From positions 24,519-88,518 of IMG/VR virus record IMGVR_UViG_3300042430_000335: a stretch of DNA of 64,000 nt. One strand, 5' to 3'. Positions 46,808 through 53,444 of the stretch are shown here, one piece after another. The notes under the pieces are model-generated. The model made no database searches, had not been told where the DNA came from, and saw nothing but the letters and a program-made list of their open reading frames with translations. Both the position numbers and the translations under genes were made by a program. Source of the stretch: a virus. Within the stretch, counting starts at the first letter, position 1; each line of letters starts with the position of its first letter.

Positions 46808-46945
46808 ATGGCAATACCAAGTAGACAAATAGGTTGGAGTACAGAGTCAAACCTTCTTTGGCAGATTTCCAAGCAATTGGATCAGTTGATTAAGGTGACT
46901 GCATCATTGACTACCACAACCACTACCACTACAGCTGCTCCATAA
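46808..46945 (+). CDS. Short paralogue of the surface protein anchor with Thr tail
   Basis: A 45-residue protein. Residues 1-32 (MAIPSRQIGWSTESNLLWQI, then SKQLDQLIKVTASL) copy the N-terminal anchor of the protein at 45453-46796; residues 33-45 are eight Thr followed by AAP. It is thus the anchor alone with a Thr-rich tail. It could be a decayed duplicate or a short virion subunit that occupies the same site. The same 'adaptor plus Thr tail' plan occurs at 25580-25837. Confidence 0.55.
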   Translation: MAIPSRQIGWSTESNLLWQISKQLDQLIKVTASLTTTTTTTTAAP

Positions 46946-46977
46946 GAGAATTAGTTAGAAACCAACAAACTACATAT

Positions 46978-47580
46978 ATGAAGGATCTTAAGTTCATCTG
47001 TACTTCTGAAGAATGGAGAGAGGTTCCTGAATTTGATGGATATCAGGTGAGTAGTTTTGGTAGAGTTAGAGGAGTAGATAGACTTAGAAACAGTAAACAT
47101 GGACTTCGTTTAATTAGAGGAAAAGAGTTAAAACAGGTTCTTAATAAAAAAGGGTATCCTGAGGTTAGACTTCGTAAAAATGGATCTCATACGAGATTAG
47201 TTCACAAACTTGTAGCTAGTGCCTTTCTAACAAAACCTGAACATTGTACTCAAATTAATCACGTCAATGGTATAAAAACTGATAATAGAGTGACTAATCT
47301 TCAATGGGTAACTCAATCAGAAAATCAACTACATGCCTATAAATTAGGACTACAACCTAATAGATCTGGTGAAGGTAACGGTAGAGCAACTCTTACAGAC
47401 GAGAAAGTTACTGCTCTAAAGGAACTGTATAACTCAGGGAAATCTACAAAAGAAGTTGCTGAGATAATGAATATTAGTATTTATATAGTTAGAGCAATTA
47501 TAGCTGGAAAAAGTTGGAAGTTCAATGTAACTGATATTCTGAGAAGAGATGAAAGGCGTAAACCAATAGTAACTATATAA
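46978..47580 (+). CDS. Homing-type endonuclease, NUMOD4-HNH
   Basis: A 200-residue protein. EEWREVPEFDGYQVSSFGRVR (about 10-30) is the NUMOD4 module, HKLVASAFL and INHVNGIKTDNRVTNLQWVT (about 92-112) are the HNH nuclease core with Asn-His and Asn metal/active-site residues, and a C-terminal helix-turn-helix-like part (STKEVAEIMNISIYIVRAII) follows. Such free-standing genes spread by cutting DNA lacking them. It lies between virion genes and its stop overlaps the next start (TAATG). It is a mobile gene unrelated to virion function. Confidence 0.85.
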   Translation: MKDLKFICTSEEWREVPEFDGYQVSSFGRVRGVDRLRNSKHGLRLIRGKELKQVLNKKGYPEVRLRKNGSHTRLVHKLVASAFLTKPEHCTQINHVNGIKTDNRVTNLQWVTQSENQLHAYKLGLQPNRSGEGNGRATLTDEKVTALKELYNSGKSTKEVAEIMNISIYIVRAIIAGKSWKFNVTDILRRDERRKPIVTI

Positions 47581-48599
47581 TGAGAAAAGAATTAAAGTTT
47601 ATAACTTGTCAGCCTGATGATACATATTATACATGGCAAGTGCATCTCTGGTTAGAGAGTTTAAGAAAGATAGGACACTCAGACAAAGCAACTGTTCTCA
47701 TCTTTATTCCAAACTTCAGAGAGAGAAATCCTAAATGGGAACAAGTTATGGCACTCTATCCAGAGTCTGAATTTGTTTTCTATAAGGATGTAGATAACGC
47801 CAGTAAGCTGTTGGGAATATATATTCCCATTATTCGTCCCTATGTCTTGATGAAATATTTCAACGAGCATCCAGACATGGTTAACAAAGCTGTGTTCTAT
47901 TGTGATTCAGACATAGTTTTTACAGAACGATTTGATATTGAGCAATATATACATGATGATGTATGTTATTTGTCAGATACAAACAGCTACATAAACGCCT
48001 CATATTTTGATAGTAAGATAAAAGATGTCAAGCCTGAAATGCTTGAAGAGTATAAGAAAATAGACATCCTTTCAGAAATCACAAGTTTGATTGGTATCAC
48101 TAGAGAGATCTGTGAGAAAAACAATCTACATTCTGGAGGAGCACAATACCTCATAAAGAATATAGGTGGGAGTTTCTGGGATAAGGTGATGACAGATTGT
48201 TTGTTGATTAGAACCTATCTCAGTAATATAAACAAACAGTTTTTTGAAAGTGAGGCAAAAGGATTTCAATCATGGTGTGCTGATATGTGGGCTGTTCTCT
48301 GGAATCTCTGGTTAAGAGATCAAGAGACAAAGGTGGTTCCTGAAATGGAATTTGCTTGGAGCTCAGACAACATATCTAAACTAGATAGAATGGGGATTCT
48401 TCATAATGCAGGGATAGTAGGTAATACACAAGGTGATATTCCTACGTTCTATAAAGGTAACTATCATACAGGAAGTAGTCCTTTTGAAGATCCACACTTA
48501 TATAAAGTGTATAATGATGAGAAAAGTAAAACACTTTGCAATCATCATTACGTTTCACAACTTATTGATATTAAAAATAAATACAATTTAAATTATTAA
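47580..48599 (+). CDS. GT-A-like glycosyltransferase
   Basis: A 339-residue protein starting in a TAATG overlap. FYCDSDIVF (about 103-111) is an Asp-Ser-Asp metal motif, SGGAQYLIKN is the usual acceptor-side loop and HNAGI lies near 280, as in nucleotide-diphospho-sugar transferases. A long Trp-rich helical part (SWCADMWAVLWNLWL) is in between. Substrate unknown. It stands apart from both glycan clusters, among genes for Thr-tailed virion proteins, and could modify them. Placement in the fold is good; the exact family is not certain. Confidence 0.65.
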   Translation: MRKELKFITCQPDDTYYTWQVHLWLESLRKIGHSDKATVLIFIPNFRERNPKWEQVMALYPESEFVFYKDVDNASKLLGIYIPIIRPYVLMKYFNEHPDMVNKAVFYCDSDIVFTERFDIEQYIHDDVCYLSDTNSYINASYFDSKIKDVKPEMLEEYKKIDILSEITSLIGITREICEKNNLHSGGAQYLIKNIGGSFWDKVMTDCLLIRTYLSNINKQFFESEAKGFQSWCADMWAVLWNLWLRDQETKVVPEMEFAWSSDNISKLDRMGILHNAGIVGNTQGDIPTFYKGNYHTGSSPFEDPHLYKVYNDEKSKTLCNHHYVSQLIDIKNKYNLNY

Positions 48600-48601
48600 T
48601 T

Positions 48602-48835
48602 ATGGCCACAATTGACAGACGCCCTCTCAAAGCATACGTACGCTTTGATGGTACTGGGAGAATCGTTCCCAGCAGCCTAATCCTTAGAAGAAAGATACCC
48701 AAGGTGGGTAAGTGGGTGGAGATTCCAGCTTATGAATGTTGCAATCCTACTACCACTACTAGTACCAGCAGCACTAGCACAACTACTAGTACCAGTAGCA
48801 CAACAACCACCACAACCACTGCTCCTCCTCTCTAA
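48602..48835 (+). CDS. Small virion protein with Thr-rich tail (paralogue 1)
   Basis: A 77-residue protein. Residues 1-49 form a basic beta-rich domain (LKAYVRFDGTGRIVPSSLIL, KVGKWVEI, AYECCNP); residues 50-77 are Thr/Ser with APPL at the end. The next gene is a clear paralogue with the same domain and a similar tail. The domain ends in a Cys pair just before the tail, suggesting that the tail projects from a cross-linked or metal-bound base. Likely a virion decoration protein; function unknown. Confidence 0.55.
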   Translation: MATIDRRPLKAYVRFDGTGRIVPSSLILRRKIPKVGKWVEIPAYECCNPTTTTSTSSTSTTTSTSSTTTTTTTAPPL

Positions 48836-48846
48836 ATTAATATAAC

Positions 48847-49053
48847 ATGGCAACTAATAATAAATTAAAAGCATACGTTCGTTACGATGGTACAGGACGT
48901 GTTATCGCTGGTAGCTTGATTCTTCAGAGGTTCAAACCTAAGGTGGGTAATTGGCAAGAGATTGATGCAAACGAGTGTTGTAATCCAACAACTACAACCA
49001 CTACAACCACTGCAACTCCCACCACTACCACTACTACCACTACAGTTCGTTAA
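48847..49053 (+). CDS. Small virion protein with Thr-rich tail (paralogue 2)
   Basis: A 68-residue protein, paralogue of the gene 11 bases upstream: LKAYVRYDGTGRVIAGSLIL, KVGNWQEI and ANECCNP align without gaps. The tail (residues 48-68) is shorter and interrupted by ATP, ending VR. The tandem pair probably arose by duplication, with the tail varying faster than the domain. The repetitive ACN codons may help recombination between such genes. Confidence 0.55.
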   Translation: MATNNKLKAYVRYDGTGRVIAGSLILQRFKPKVGNWQEIDANECCNPTTTTTTTTATPTTTTTTTTVR

Positions 49054-49063
49054 AAACTAAACA

Positions 49064-49471
49064 ATGGCAAAATCAATATTTCCTTCAGAAATGCTTGTTG
49101 GATCAGAAATGTCTGTGGATAGTGTGGCTGCAAAGCTTACTTATTTTCATGAGCAACTACATCTATTGCACTGGCAGACAACTAGTTATGCAGAACATCA
49201 AGCTCTTGGTGGATTGTATGATTATGTGCATGATTTTAAAGATGGTGTAGTAGAGAAACTCATGGGTTACACAGGCAAGCGTCCTAAGGCATTCAAGATA
49301 GAACCTCTATCTGATGGAGCAGGTGCTTCTAATGTCGTAAGTGAACTCATGAGTTTTTCTTCTAGCCTAAAAAGCTATGGTGAAAGCAATGGTTATCATG
49401 ATATTTCAAATCTAGCTGATGCTCTCTCTGGAGAGGCGGCTAAAACAAAATATTTGTTAACACTGTCATAA
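49064..49471 (+). CDS. Dps/ferritin-like protein (DUF5856 type)
   Basis: A 135-residue helical protein. TYFHEQLHLLHWQTTSYAEH (about 26-45) followed by LYDYVHDFKDGVVEKLMG resembles the first two helices of Dps proteins, where His, Asp and Glu bind iron at a ferroxidase site; I associate this form with DUF5856 of Bacteroidota phages. Dps proteins oxidise and store iron and may protect or compact DNA. The C-terminal part is shorter than in a classic Dps. It sits just before the small basic proteins, so a packaging or protection role is possible. Its stop overlaps the next start (TAATG). Confidence 0.65.
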   Translation: MAKSIFPSEMLVGSEMSVDSVAAKLTYFHEQLHLLHWQTTSYAEHQALGGLYDYVHDFKDGVVEKLMGYTGKRPKAFKIEPLSDGAGASNVVSELMSFSSSLKSYGESNGYHDISNLADALSGEAAKTKYLLTLS

Positions 49472-49758
49472 TGCAGATAAACAAGAAGTTCTTTCCTAAT
49501 GTAATGAAGGAGAATGAACTGGCGTATTTTGCTCATCTACAAGGCATCATTGATTCTGTGGATGAGCTCTCTACTTTAGAGGTGACAAAGCATCCAGATA
49601 GCTATCATTTTAGATTAGCTCCGTCACTACCAATGTACAACAGTATGCTTCTTGAAGAAATATTAAAACTACATAACATGTTGAACATCAAGCTCAACCT
49701 CTCCAAGAGTATCAAGAGCTCTGCAACAATAAACTTTAAAATACATTTGGAAAATTGA
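49471..49758 (+). CDS. Hypothetical protein
   Basis: A 95-residue protein, helical in prediction, with His/Tyr-rich middle (KHPDSYHFRLAPSLPMYN) and a C-terminal basic part. It starts in a TAATG overlap with the Dps-like gene and may be co-translated. No family is recognised. The end of the gene contains the -33 element (TTTG at 49746-49749) of the next promoter. Confidence 0.5.
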   Translation: MQINKKFFPNVMKENELAYFAHLQGIIDSVDELSTLEVTKHPDSYHFRLAPSLPMYNSMLLEEILKLHNMLNIKLNLSKSIKSSATINFKIHLEN

Positions 49759-49777
49759 AAAAGTTTTCCCATCTTTG
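49746..49777 (+). promoter_or_regulatory. Bacteroidota-type promoter within gene end and gap
   Basis: TTTG at 49746-49749, exactly 20 bases, then CATCTTTG at 49770-49777, one mismatch to TAnnTTTG. The next ATG is at 49801. It would start the transcript of the small basic protein genes. Confidence 0.55.
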
Positions 49778-49800
49778 TAAGTAAATCAAAAATTTAATAT

Positions 49801-50076
49801 ATGGAACAAGCTATCGATCAACAACCAGCAAGTGAGCAAACTGTAACATTCGATCCTAACAAGAAATACATCTGGGGTCAAGATGATCTATTTATTGTAT
49901 CAGGTGGTGAATTTGGTGTATTGCTTAACGCAATCCGTGCAATAATCAACACTCCTGAGTCACAAAGAATTCTGTTGGCTTCTAAAGCTAACGATATTGT
50001 TGAGAACGCTCTTGCTAGAGCTGTAGAAAATGGTGTAGTGAAAGAAGCTCCAGAAGAAAGTTCTTCATCTTTGTAG
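49801..50076 (+). CDS. Hypothetical protein
   Basis: A 91-residue acidic protein. The middle (DLFIVSGGEFGVLLNAIRAIINTPESQRILLASKA, given in part: SGGEFGVLLNAIRAI) is predicted helical and could form a dimer; the C-terminus is Glu/Ser-rich. Family not recognised. It is first after the promoter at 49746-49777 and 2 bases before the microprotein gene, so it probably belongs to the late small-protein operon. Confidence 0.5.
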   Translation: MEQAIDQQPASEQTVTFDPNKKYIWGQDDLFIVSGGEFGVLLNAIRAIINTPESQRILLASKANDIVENALARAVENGVVKEAPEESSSSL

Positions 50077-50078
50077 AA

Positions 50079-50159
50079 GTGAACCTTTGTGGCATTCATA
50101 TAATACCTCTTGACAATGATGGACTATGTCCTAAATGTCTAGAAGAAAGCAATAAATAA
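50079..50159 (+). CDS. 26-residue zinc-knuckle microprotein
   Basis: GTG start at 50079, stop TAA at 50157-50159. The product, read with fMet, is 26 residues with CGIH (Cys4, His7) and CPKC (Cys18, Cys21) spaced as C-x2-H-x10-C-x2-C, a zinc-knuckle pattern. It begins 2 bases after the previous stop and its own stop overlaps the next start as TAATG, the junction used many times in this window, which supports translation. It may bind a nucleic acid or a partner protein. Very short, so caution applies. Confidence 0.45.
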   Translation: MNLCGIHIIPLDNDGLCPKCLEESNK

Positions 50160-50515
50160 TGCCTACTATTAAGAAACTTTTAGAATCTGCTCCAAGGATG
50201 CGTAACGTAACACCTGTCCCTAATGGTCCCTTAATTAAAAAGAAGGGACCATTTAAAGGGTCCACTCTTAAAGATGGTGGAAAGGTAAAAGTTACAGCAG
50301 GTGGTGAGAAGCACGTAGTTTACAAAGCTTCTAAAAACAGTAGTAAAGCTACCAAAGGAGACATAATTGTAAACCATCCTACAAAAGACAAGGGTCAATG
50401 GGACACAATCAATCTCACTAAAAAGGGTAGAGCCAAAACTGTTAAACAGGGCGTAGCTTCTACAAAGAAATGGCACAAGGACAATCCTGATTACAAATAT
50501 AAAAAGTCTAAATAA
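50159..50515 (+). CDS. Small basic protein with GG motif
   Basis: A 118-residue protein, Lys-rich throughout, with LKDGGKVKV near residue 38 and KKWHKDNPDYKYKKSK at the end. The middle (GDIIVNHPTKDKGQWDTINL) is beta-like. It shares the basic character and the GG motif with its neighbours. Starts and ends in TAATG overlaps. A DNA-condensing or internal virion protein is likely by analogy with T4 internal proteins; no family is recognised. Confidence 0.5.
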   Translation: MPTIKKLLESAPRMRNVTPVPNGPLIKKKGPFKGSTLKDGGKVKVTAGGEKHVVYKASKNSSKATKGDIIVNHPTKDKGQWDTINLTKKGRAKTVKQGVASTKKWHKDNPDYKYKKSK

Positions 50516-50718
50516 TGAAAAAGGTTAAGAAAGCACAAGCTGGCTTAAAAGCTTCTAACAAACGTGTAGGACCTATTGATCCTAAAGGAGCTTTTACTGA
50601 GGTGCAAGAAATGAATCTTCCTCCTCGCAATGTAAAGACTAAGGTTAGTCTTACTAAGAACAAACAATTGGGTGCTACAAAGATGATGAAGTCTGGTGGT
50701 AAAGCAAAAAAGAAATAG
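50515..50718 (+). CDS. Small basic protein with N-terminal KKAQAG
   Basis: A 67-residue, Lys-rich protein. The start MKKVKKAQAGLK carries the KKAQxG motif found at the N-terminus of three other small proteins nearby, and MKSGGKAKKK closes it. The middle (FTEVQEMNLPPRNVKTK) is the only less charged part. It starts in a TAATG overlap. It may be packaged with DNA; the shared N-terminus could be a targeting or cleavage signal (inference). Confidence 0.5.
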   Translation: MKKVKKAQAGLKASNKRVGPIDPKGAFTEVQEMNLPPRNVKTKVSLTKNKQLGATKMMKSGGKAKKK

Positions 50719-50720
50719 TC

Positions 50721-51104
50721 ATGGCTACAATTAAAAAGGCTCAAGGTGGTAATAAACTAAAACCTAATTATAGCAATATAAAAGGTAAAGGTTGGGATTT
50801 GTTCAAAACTCCTACATCTAAAGATAGTGCTGATTACAGAAAAGGCTTTGATAAAAAGATCAAGGGTGAAGATCTTAAACAGTATCCTTCTCCAACAGGG
50901 GCTGAAGTAAGAGGATATAATGAAGCTTCAAAAAGAACTACTAAGGCTAAAGATGGTAAATGGATTCAGAAAGCCACTGCATCTATCAAACGTAGAGGTA
51001 CAGAAGGTAAATGCACTCCTATCACCAAACCTGGATGCACTGGTAAAGCTAAAGTCTTAGCTAAGACATTCAAGAAAATTGCTAAAGCTCGTAAGGGTAA
51101 GTAA
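50721..51104 (+). CDS. Small basic protein with N-terminal KKAQGG
   Basis: A 127-residue protein starting MATIKKAQGGNK. The middle (DLFKTPTSKDSADYRKGFDKKI) recurs in altered form in the protein at 52261-52704 (SSQDSAEYRKGYSIGV), so the two are paralogues. The C-terminus is very basic with a Cys pair (CTPITKPGC). It is separated from its paralogue by the GIY-YIG endonuclease gene and two others. Likely internal virion or DNA-binding protein. Confidence 0.5.
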   Translation: MATIKKAQGGNKLKPNYSNIKGKGWDLFKTPTSKDSADYRKGFDKKIKGEDLKQYPSPTGAEVRGYNEASKRTTKAKDGKWIQKATASIKRRGTEGKCTPITKPGCTGKAKVLAKTFKKIAKARKGK

Positions 51105-51110
51105 TATAAA

Positions 51111-51785
51111 ATGGCATATGTTTATAGACATATAAGAGTTGATAAAAATGAACCATTCTATATAGGTATTGGTAAAGGTGATGGTTATGAATTCGAAAGG
51201 GCTTATTATAAATCTATAGAAAAAAGAAATAAAATTTGGATAGATATTATAAATAAGACATCTTATGAAGTAGAAATTCTATTTGATAATATTACTTGGG
51301 AAGAAGCTTGTCAAAAAGAAAAAGAATTTATCACTTTATATGGTAGAATAAATTTAGGTACAGGAACCCTTGCTAATATGACTAATGGCGGTGAGGGTAT
51401 GGTAGGAGTAGTTAGATCAGAAGAATATAAGTTAAAATTATCTCAAAGACAAAAAGATGGAAAAGCCTATTGGTTTGGTAAGAAATTTACAAATGAACAC
51501 AAGGAGAAAATAATAAATTCTTTAAAAGGTAGACCTGTTTCTGAAAAAACTAGAGAAAAAATAAGTAACTCTTTAAAGGGAGAAAAACATCCTCAATACG
51601 GAAAAACTAGTTATAAAGCAATAAAAGTAATTGACACAAGCACAAATATTATATATGACTCTATTACTTTGTGTCAAAAACATACAAATTACAAAAAACT
51701 AGTTGATAAACTTTCTGGAAATAGAAAAAATAATACTCCTATAATTTATTTAAAAGATTATAATAATAACTTAAGTGATTCATGA
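51111..51785 (+). CDS. Homing-type endonuclease, GIY-YIG with NUMOD modules
   Basis: A 224-residue protein. YVYRHIRVDKNEPFYIGIGKG (about 3-23) is the GIY-YIG catalytic motif with variant residues, followed by KEFITLYGRI with the conserved late Glu region. Residues about 115-165 hold NUMOD3-like repeats (FGKKFTNEHKEKI, KTREKISNSLKG) and the end, AIKVIDTSTNIIYDSITL, resembles NUMOD1, a DNA-binding module. Base composition is more AT-rich than the flanking genes, as expected for a mobile gene. It has entered a set of small basic protein genes and overlaps the next gene by 11 bases. Confidence 0.85.
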   Translation: MAYVYRHIRVDKNEPFYIGIGKGDGYEFERAYYKSIEKRNKIWIDIINKTSYEVEILFDNITWEEACQKEKEFITLYGRINLGTGTLANMTNGGEGMVGVVRSEEYKLKLSQRQKDGKAYWFGKKFTNEHKEKIINSLKGRPVSEKTREKISNSLKGEKHPQYGKTSYKAIKVIDTSTNIIYDSITLCQKHTNYKKLVDKLSGNRKNNTPIIYLKDYNNNLSDS

Positions 51786-51975
51786 ATTTATTAATAGAGT
51801 AGAGGTTTCGACTCCAAAAGGAGATGGTGTGCTATTTTATGTAATAGACTACGGTCATGAGACAGACACAATATACACTGTAATTATTAACAATACAGGT
51901 GAAATGTGGCAACTTAGACACAAAGACATTATTGTAAAGAACAATATAACATTCGGAAGAAATGGCAACAGTTAA
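51775..51975 (+). CDS. Hypothetical small protein
   Basis: A 66-residue protein with GTG start at 51775 inside the end of the endonuclease gene. The sequence (VEVSTPKGDGVLFYVIDYGHETDTIYTVII, in part: GDGVLFYVIDYG, MWQLRHKDIIV) is beta-rich and resembles a small barrel. It overlaps the next gene by 14 bases. It is unlike the basic neighbours. No family recognised. Confidence 0.45.
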   Translation: MIHEFINRVEVSTPKGDGVLFYVIDYGHETDTIYTVIINNTGEMWQLRHKDIIVKNNITFGRNGNS

Positions 51976-52243
51976 AAAATCTGCAGCCTGGCAAAGGAAA
52001 GAAGGTAAATCAGAATCAGGAGGATTGAACGCTAAAGGTGTTGCAAGCTATAGAAGGGAAAATCCAGGTAGTAAGCTCAAGATGGCAGTAACTACACCTC
52101 CTTCAAAGTTAAAGAAGGGTAGTAAGGCTGCTAAGAGAAGACGTAGTTTTTGTAGTAGAATGTCAGGAGTTAAAGGACCTATGACAAAACCTAACGGTAA
52201 ACCTACTAGAAAATCACTGGCACTTAAAAAATGGAACTGCTAA
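51962..52243 (+). CDS. DUF6321-like basic protein
   Basis: A 93-residue protein. WQRKEGKSESGGLNAKGVASY, then NPGSKLKMAV, KRRRSFCSRMSG and the end ALKKWNC follow a small phage family I recall as DUF6321. It is strongly basic with three conserved Cys. Function is unknown; conserved position among virion and small basic proteins suggests DNA or RNA binding or packaging. It starts 14 bases inside the preceding gene. Confidence 0.65.
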   Translation: MATVKKSAAWQRKEGKSESGGLNAKGVASYRRENPGSKLKMAVTTPPSKLKKGSKAAKRRRSFCSRMSGVKGPMTKPNGKPTRKSLALKKWNC

Positions 52244-52260
52244 CCTATTAAAATAAAAAT

Positions 52261-52704
52261 ATGGCAACTGTAAAGAAAGTTAAGAAAGCACAAGATGGTC
52301 TTAGAGCTAAAGCTGATAACACTAGTGTTAAAAAACCTGTAACAAGTAAAGTTCCTGGAACTAATTATAAATATTTAGATAACTGGACTGCGTCAGGAAA
52401 AACACCTAGTTCACAAGACAGTGCTGAATATAGAAAAGGATATAGTATAGGAGTTAGTGGAAGAAAACCAGGAATATTTGAACCTTTACGTACACATATT
52501 GGAGCACAAGAAGGTTTGGAGAACAGTAAAAAGTATGAGAAAAAGAAATCTGGTGGAAAGGTGATGATTAAACGCGCAGATGGATCTGTATCTCAAAGAG
52601 GACTTTGGGATAACATCAGGGCTAATAAAGGATCTGGAAAGAAACCTACAGCACAAATGCTCAAGCAAGAAAAGAAGATTAAGTCACAAACTAAAAAGAA
52701 ATAA
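52261..52704 (+). CDS. Small basic protein with N-terminal KKAQDG
   Basis: A 147-residue protein starting MATVKKVKKAQDGLRA. It shares SSQDSAEYRKGYSIGV with the paralogue at 50721-51104 and contains KKSGGKVMIKRADG near residue 97. Lys makes up a large share of the C-terminal half. The N-terminal motif and composition match the other small basic proteins. It is 2 bases from the next gene. Function inferred as internal virion protein. Confidence 0.5.
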   Translation: MATVKKVKKAQDGLRAKADNTSVKKPVTSKVPGTNYKYLDNWTASGKTPSSQDSAEYRKGYSIGVSGRKPGIFEPLRTHIGAQEGLENSKKYEKKKSGGKVMIKRADGSVSQRGLWDNIRANKGSGKKPTAQMLKQEKKIKSQTKKK

Positions 52705-52706
52705 TA

Positions 52707-53126
52707 ATGGCAAAGGTATCAAAAGCTCAAATGGGCAAAGCTGTAGTTAAAAAGAAAGCTGTTAAAGATTCAGTTGAAAGTGAAATGAATCCTGGTAAGA
52801 TGATTCCTAAATCTGCTGTAACCAAAGGACCATACATCACTACTAAAAAGAAAGAAGAAGCTCCTAAGAAGAAAATGAAAGATGGTGGTTCTCTTGGAAT
52901 GAAATCAGTGAAAGCTGGTTATGACAGCAATCCAGGTGTAACTCGTGCTGACATCATTGTAGCTGCTAAAAAGAAAGCTAAAAGTGGTGCAACTCTTGCT
53001 CCTTCTAAAAAAAGCGTTTCTTCTAATCTTGGTGGATATAAGAAAGTTCTTGGTAAGAACTATTCAAAAGCTAAGAGTGGAGTAAAAATGATGATGGGTG
53101 GTGGTAAATGTAAATACGGTTGCTAA
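52707..53126 (+). CDS. Small basic protein with N-terminal SKAQMG
   Basis: A 139-residue, Lys-rich protein starting MAKVSKAQMGKA. It has MKDGGSLGM near residue 58 and ends in MMMGGGKCKYGC, so the GG motif occurs in the middle and at the end. GVTRADIIVAAKKK is a probable helix. Its stop overlaps the next start (TAATG). It fits the same group of candidate packaged proteins; two late Cys are odd for such a protein. Confidence 0.5.
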   Translation: MAKVSKAQMGKAVVKKKAVKDSVESEMNPGKMIPKSAVTKGPYITTKKKEEAPKKKMKDGGSLGMKSVKAGYDSNPGVTRADIIVAAKKKAKSGATLAPSKKSVSSNLGGYKKVLGKNYSKAKSGVKMMMGGGKCKYGC

Positions 53127-53284
53127 TGACATCAGGTAAAGCTAAGAAATCAGGTAAGCCACGTAAAGCACCAAAGGTACCAGCTCCTAAACCAATTAAT
53201 GGTAATTATATGAAGGAGTCTGATACAAAGTTACAAAGAAAGAGTCCTATGCTTCCTATGAAGCAGAAGAGGCTTTCAAAATAA
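53126..53284 (+). CDS. Small Lys/Pro-rich protein
   Basis: A 52-residue protein (MTSGKAKKSGKPRKAP..., ending MKQKRLSK) starting in a TAATG overlap with the upstream stop. It is highly basic with many Pro, like a disordered nucleic-acid-binding tail. It is the last gene of the plus-strand block. Coding status rests on the coupled start and composition. Confidence 0.5.
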   Translation: MTSGKAKKSGKPRKAPKVPAPKPINGNYMKESDTKLQRKSPMLPMKQKRLSK

Positions 53285-53419
53285 TTGTCTTCTCCTGCAT
53301 CCCAACGAACTGCACGCTCAGGTTGATCCTCCAGTTTCTAGAACTGTGGTCTTAAAGAAGAGTCATTTCCCCCCTATAGTCTCAGTATTATAGGTCTGCT
53401 CCCACTGGGAGAAAAGAAA
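53285..53419 (+). other. Structured non-coding stretch at the end of the late block
   Basis: No reading frame of note. Three hairpins are visible: CAGTT/AACTG around 53330-53350, CCTATA/TATAGG around 53378-53400, and CTCCC/GGGAG around 53400-53413, just before the terminator. It is not a tRNA. It may be a stable 3' end or a small RNA cut from it; it may also protect the block's mRNA. Stems were found by eye. Confidence 0.4.
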
Positions 53420-53443
53420 AGCCCTCAATTAGAGGGCTTTTTT
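53420..53443. terminator. Bidirectional terminator between the two gene blocks
   Basis: AGCCCTC (53420-53426) and GAGGGCT (53432-53438) form a 7-bp GC-rich stem with a 5-base loop. T-rich sequence follows on the plus strand (53438-53443) and the complement of AAAAGAAAA gives a T-rich tail on the minus strand. It separates the plus block from the convergent minus block. Confidence 0.8.
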
Positions 53444-53444
53444 A

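Noticed and set aside
53285-53419. tRNA or tRNA-like gene
   Set aside because: A GGTTGATCC string recalls a T-loop, but no acceptor stem or anticodon arm can be drawn.
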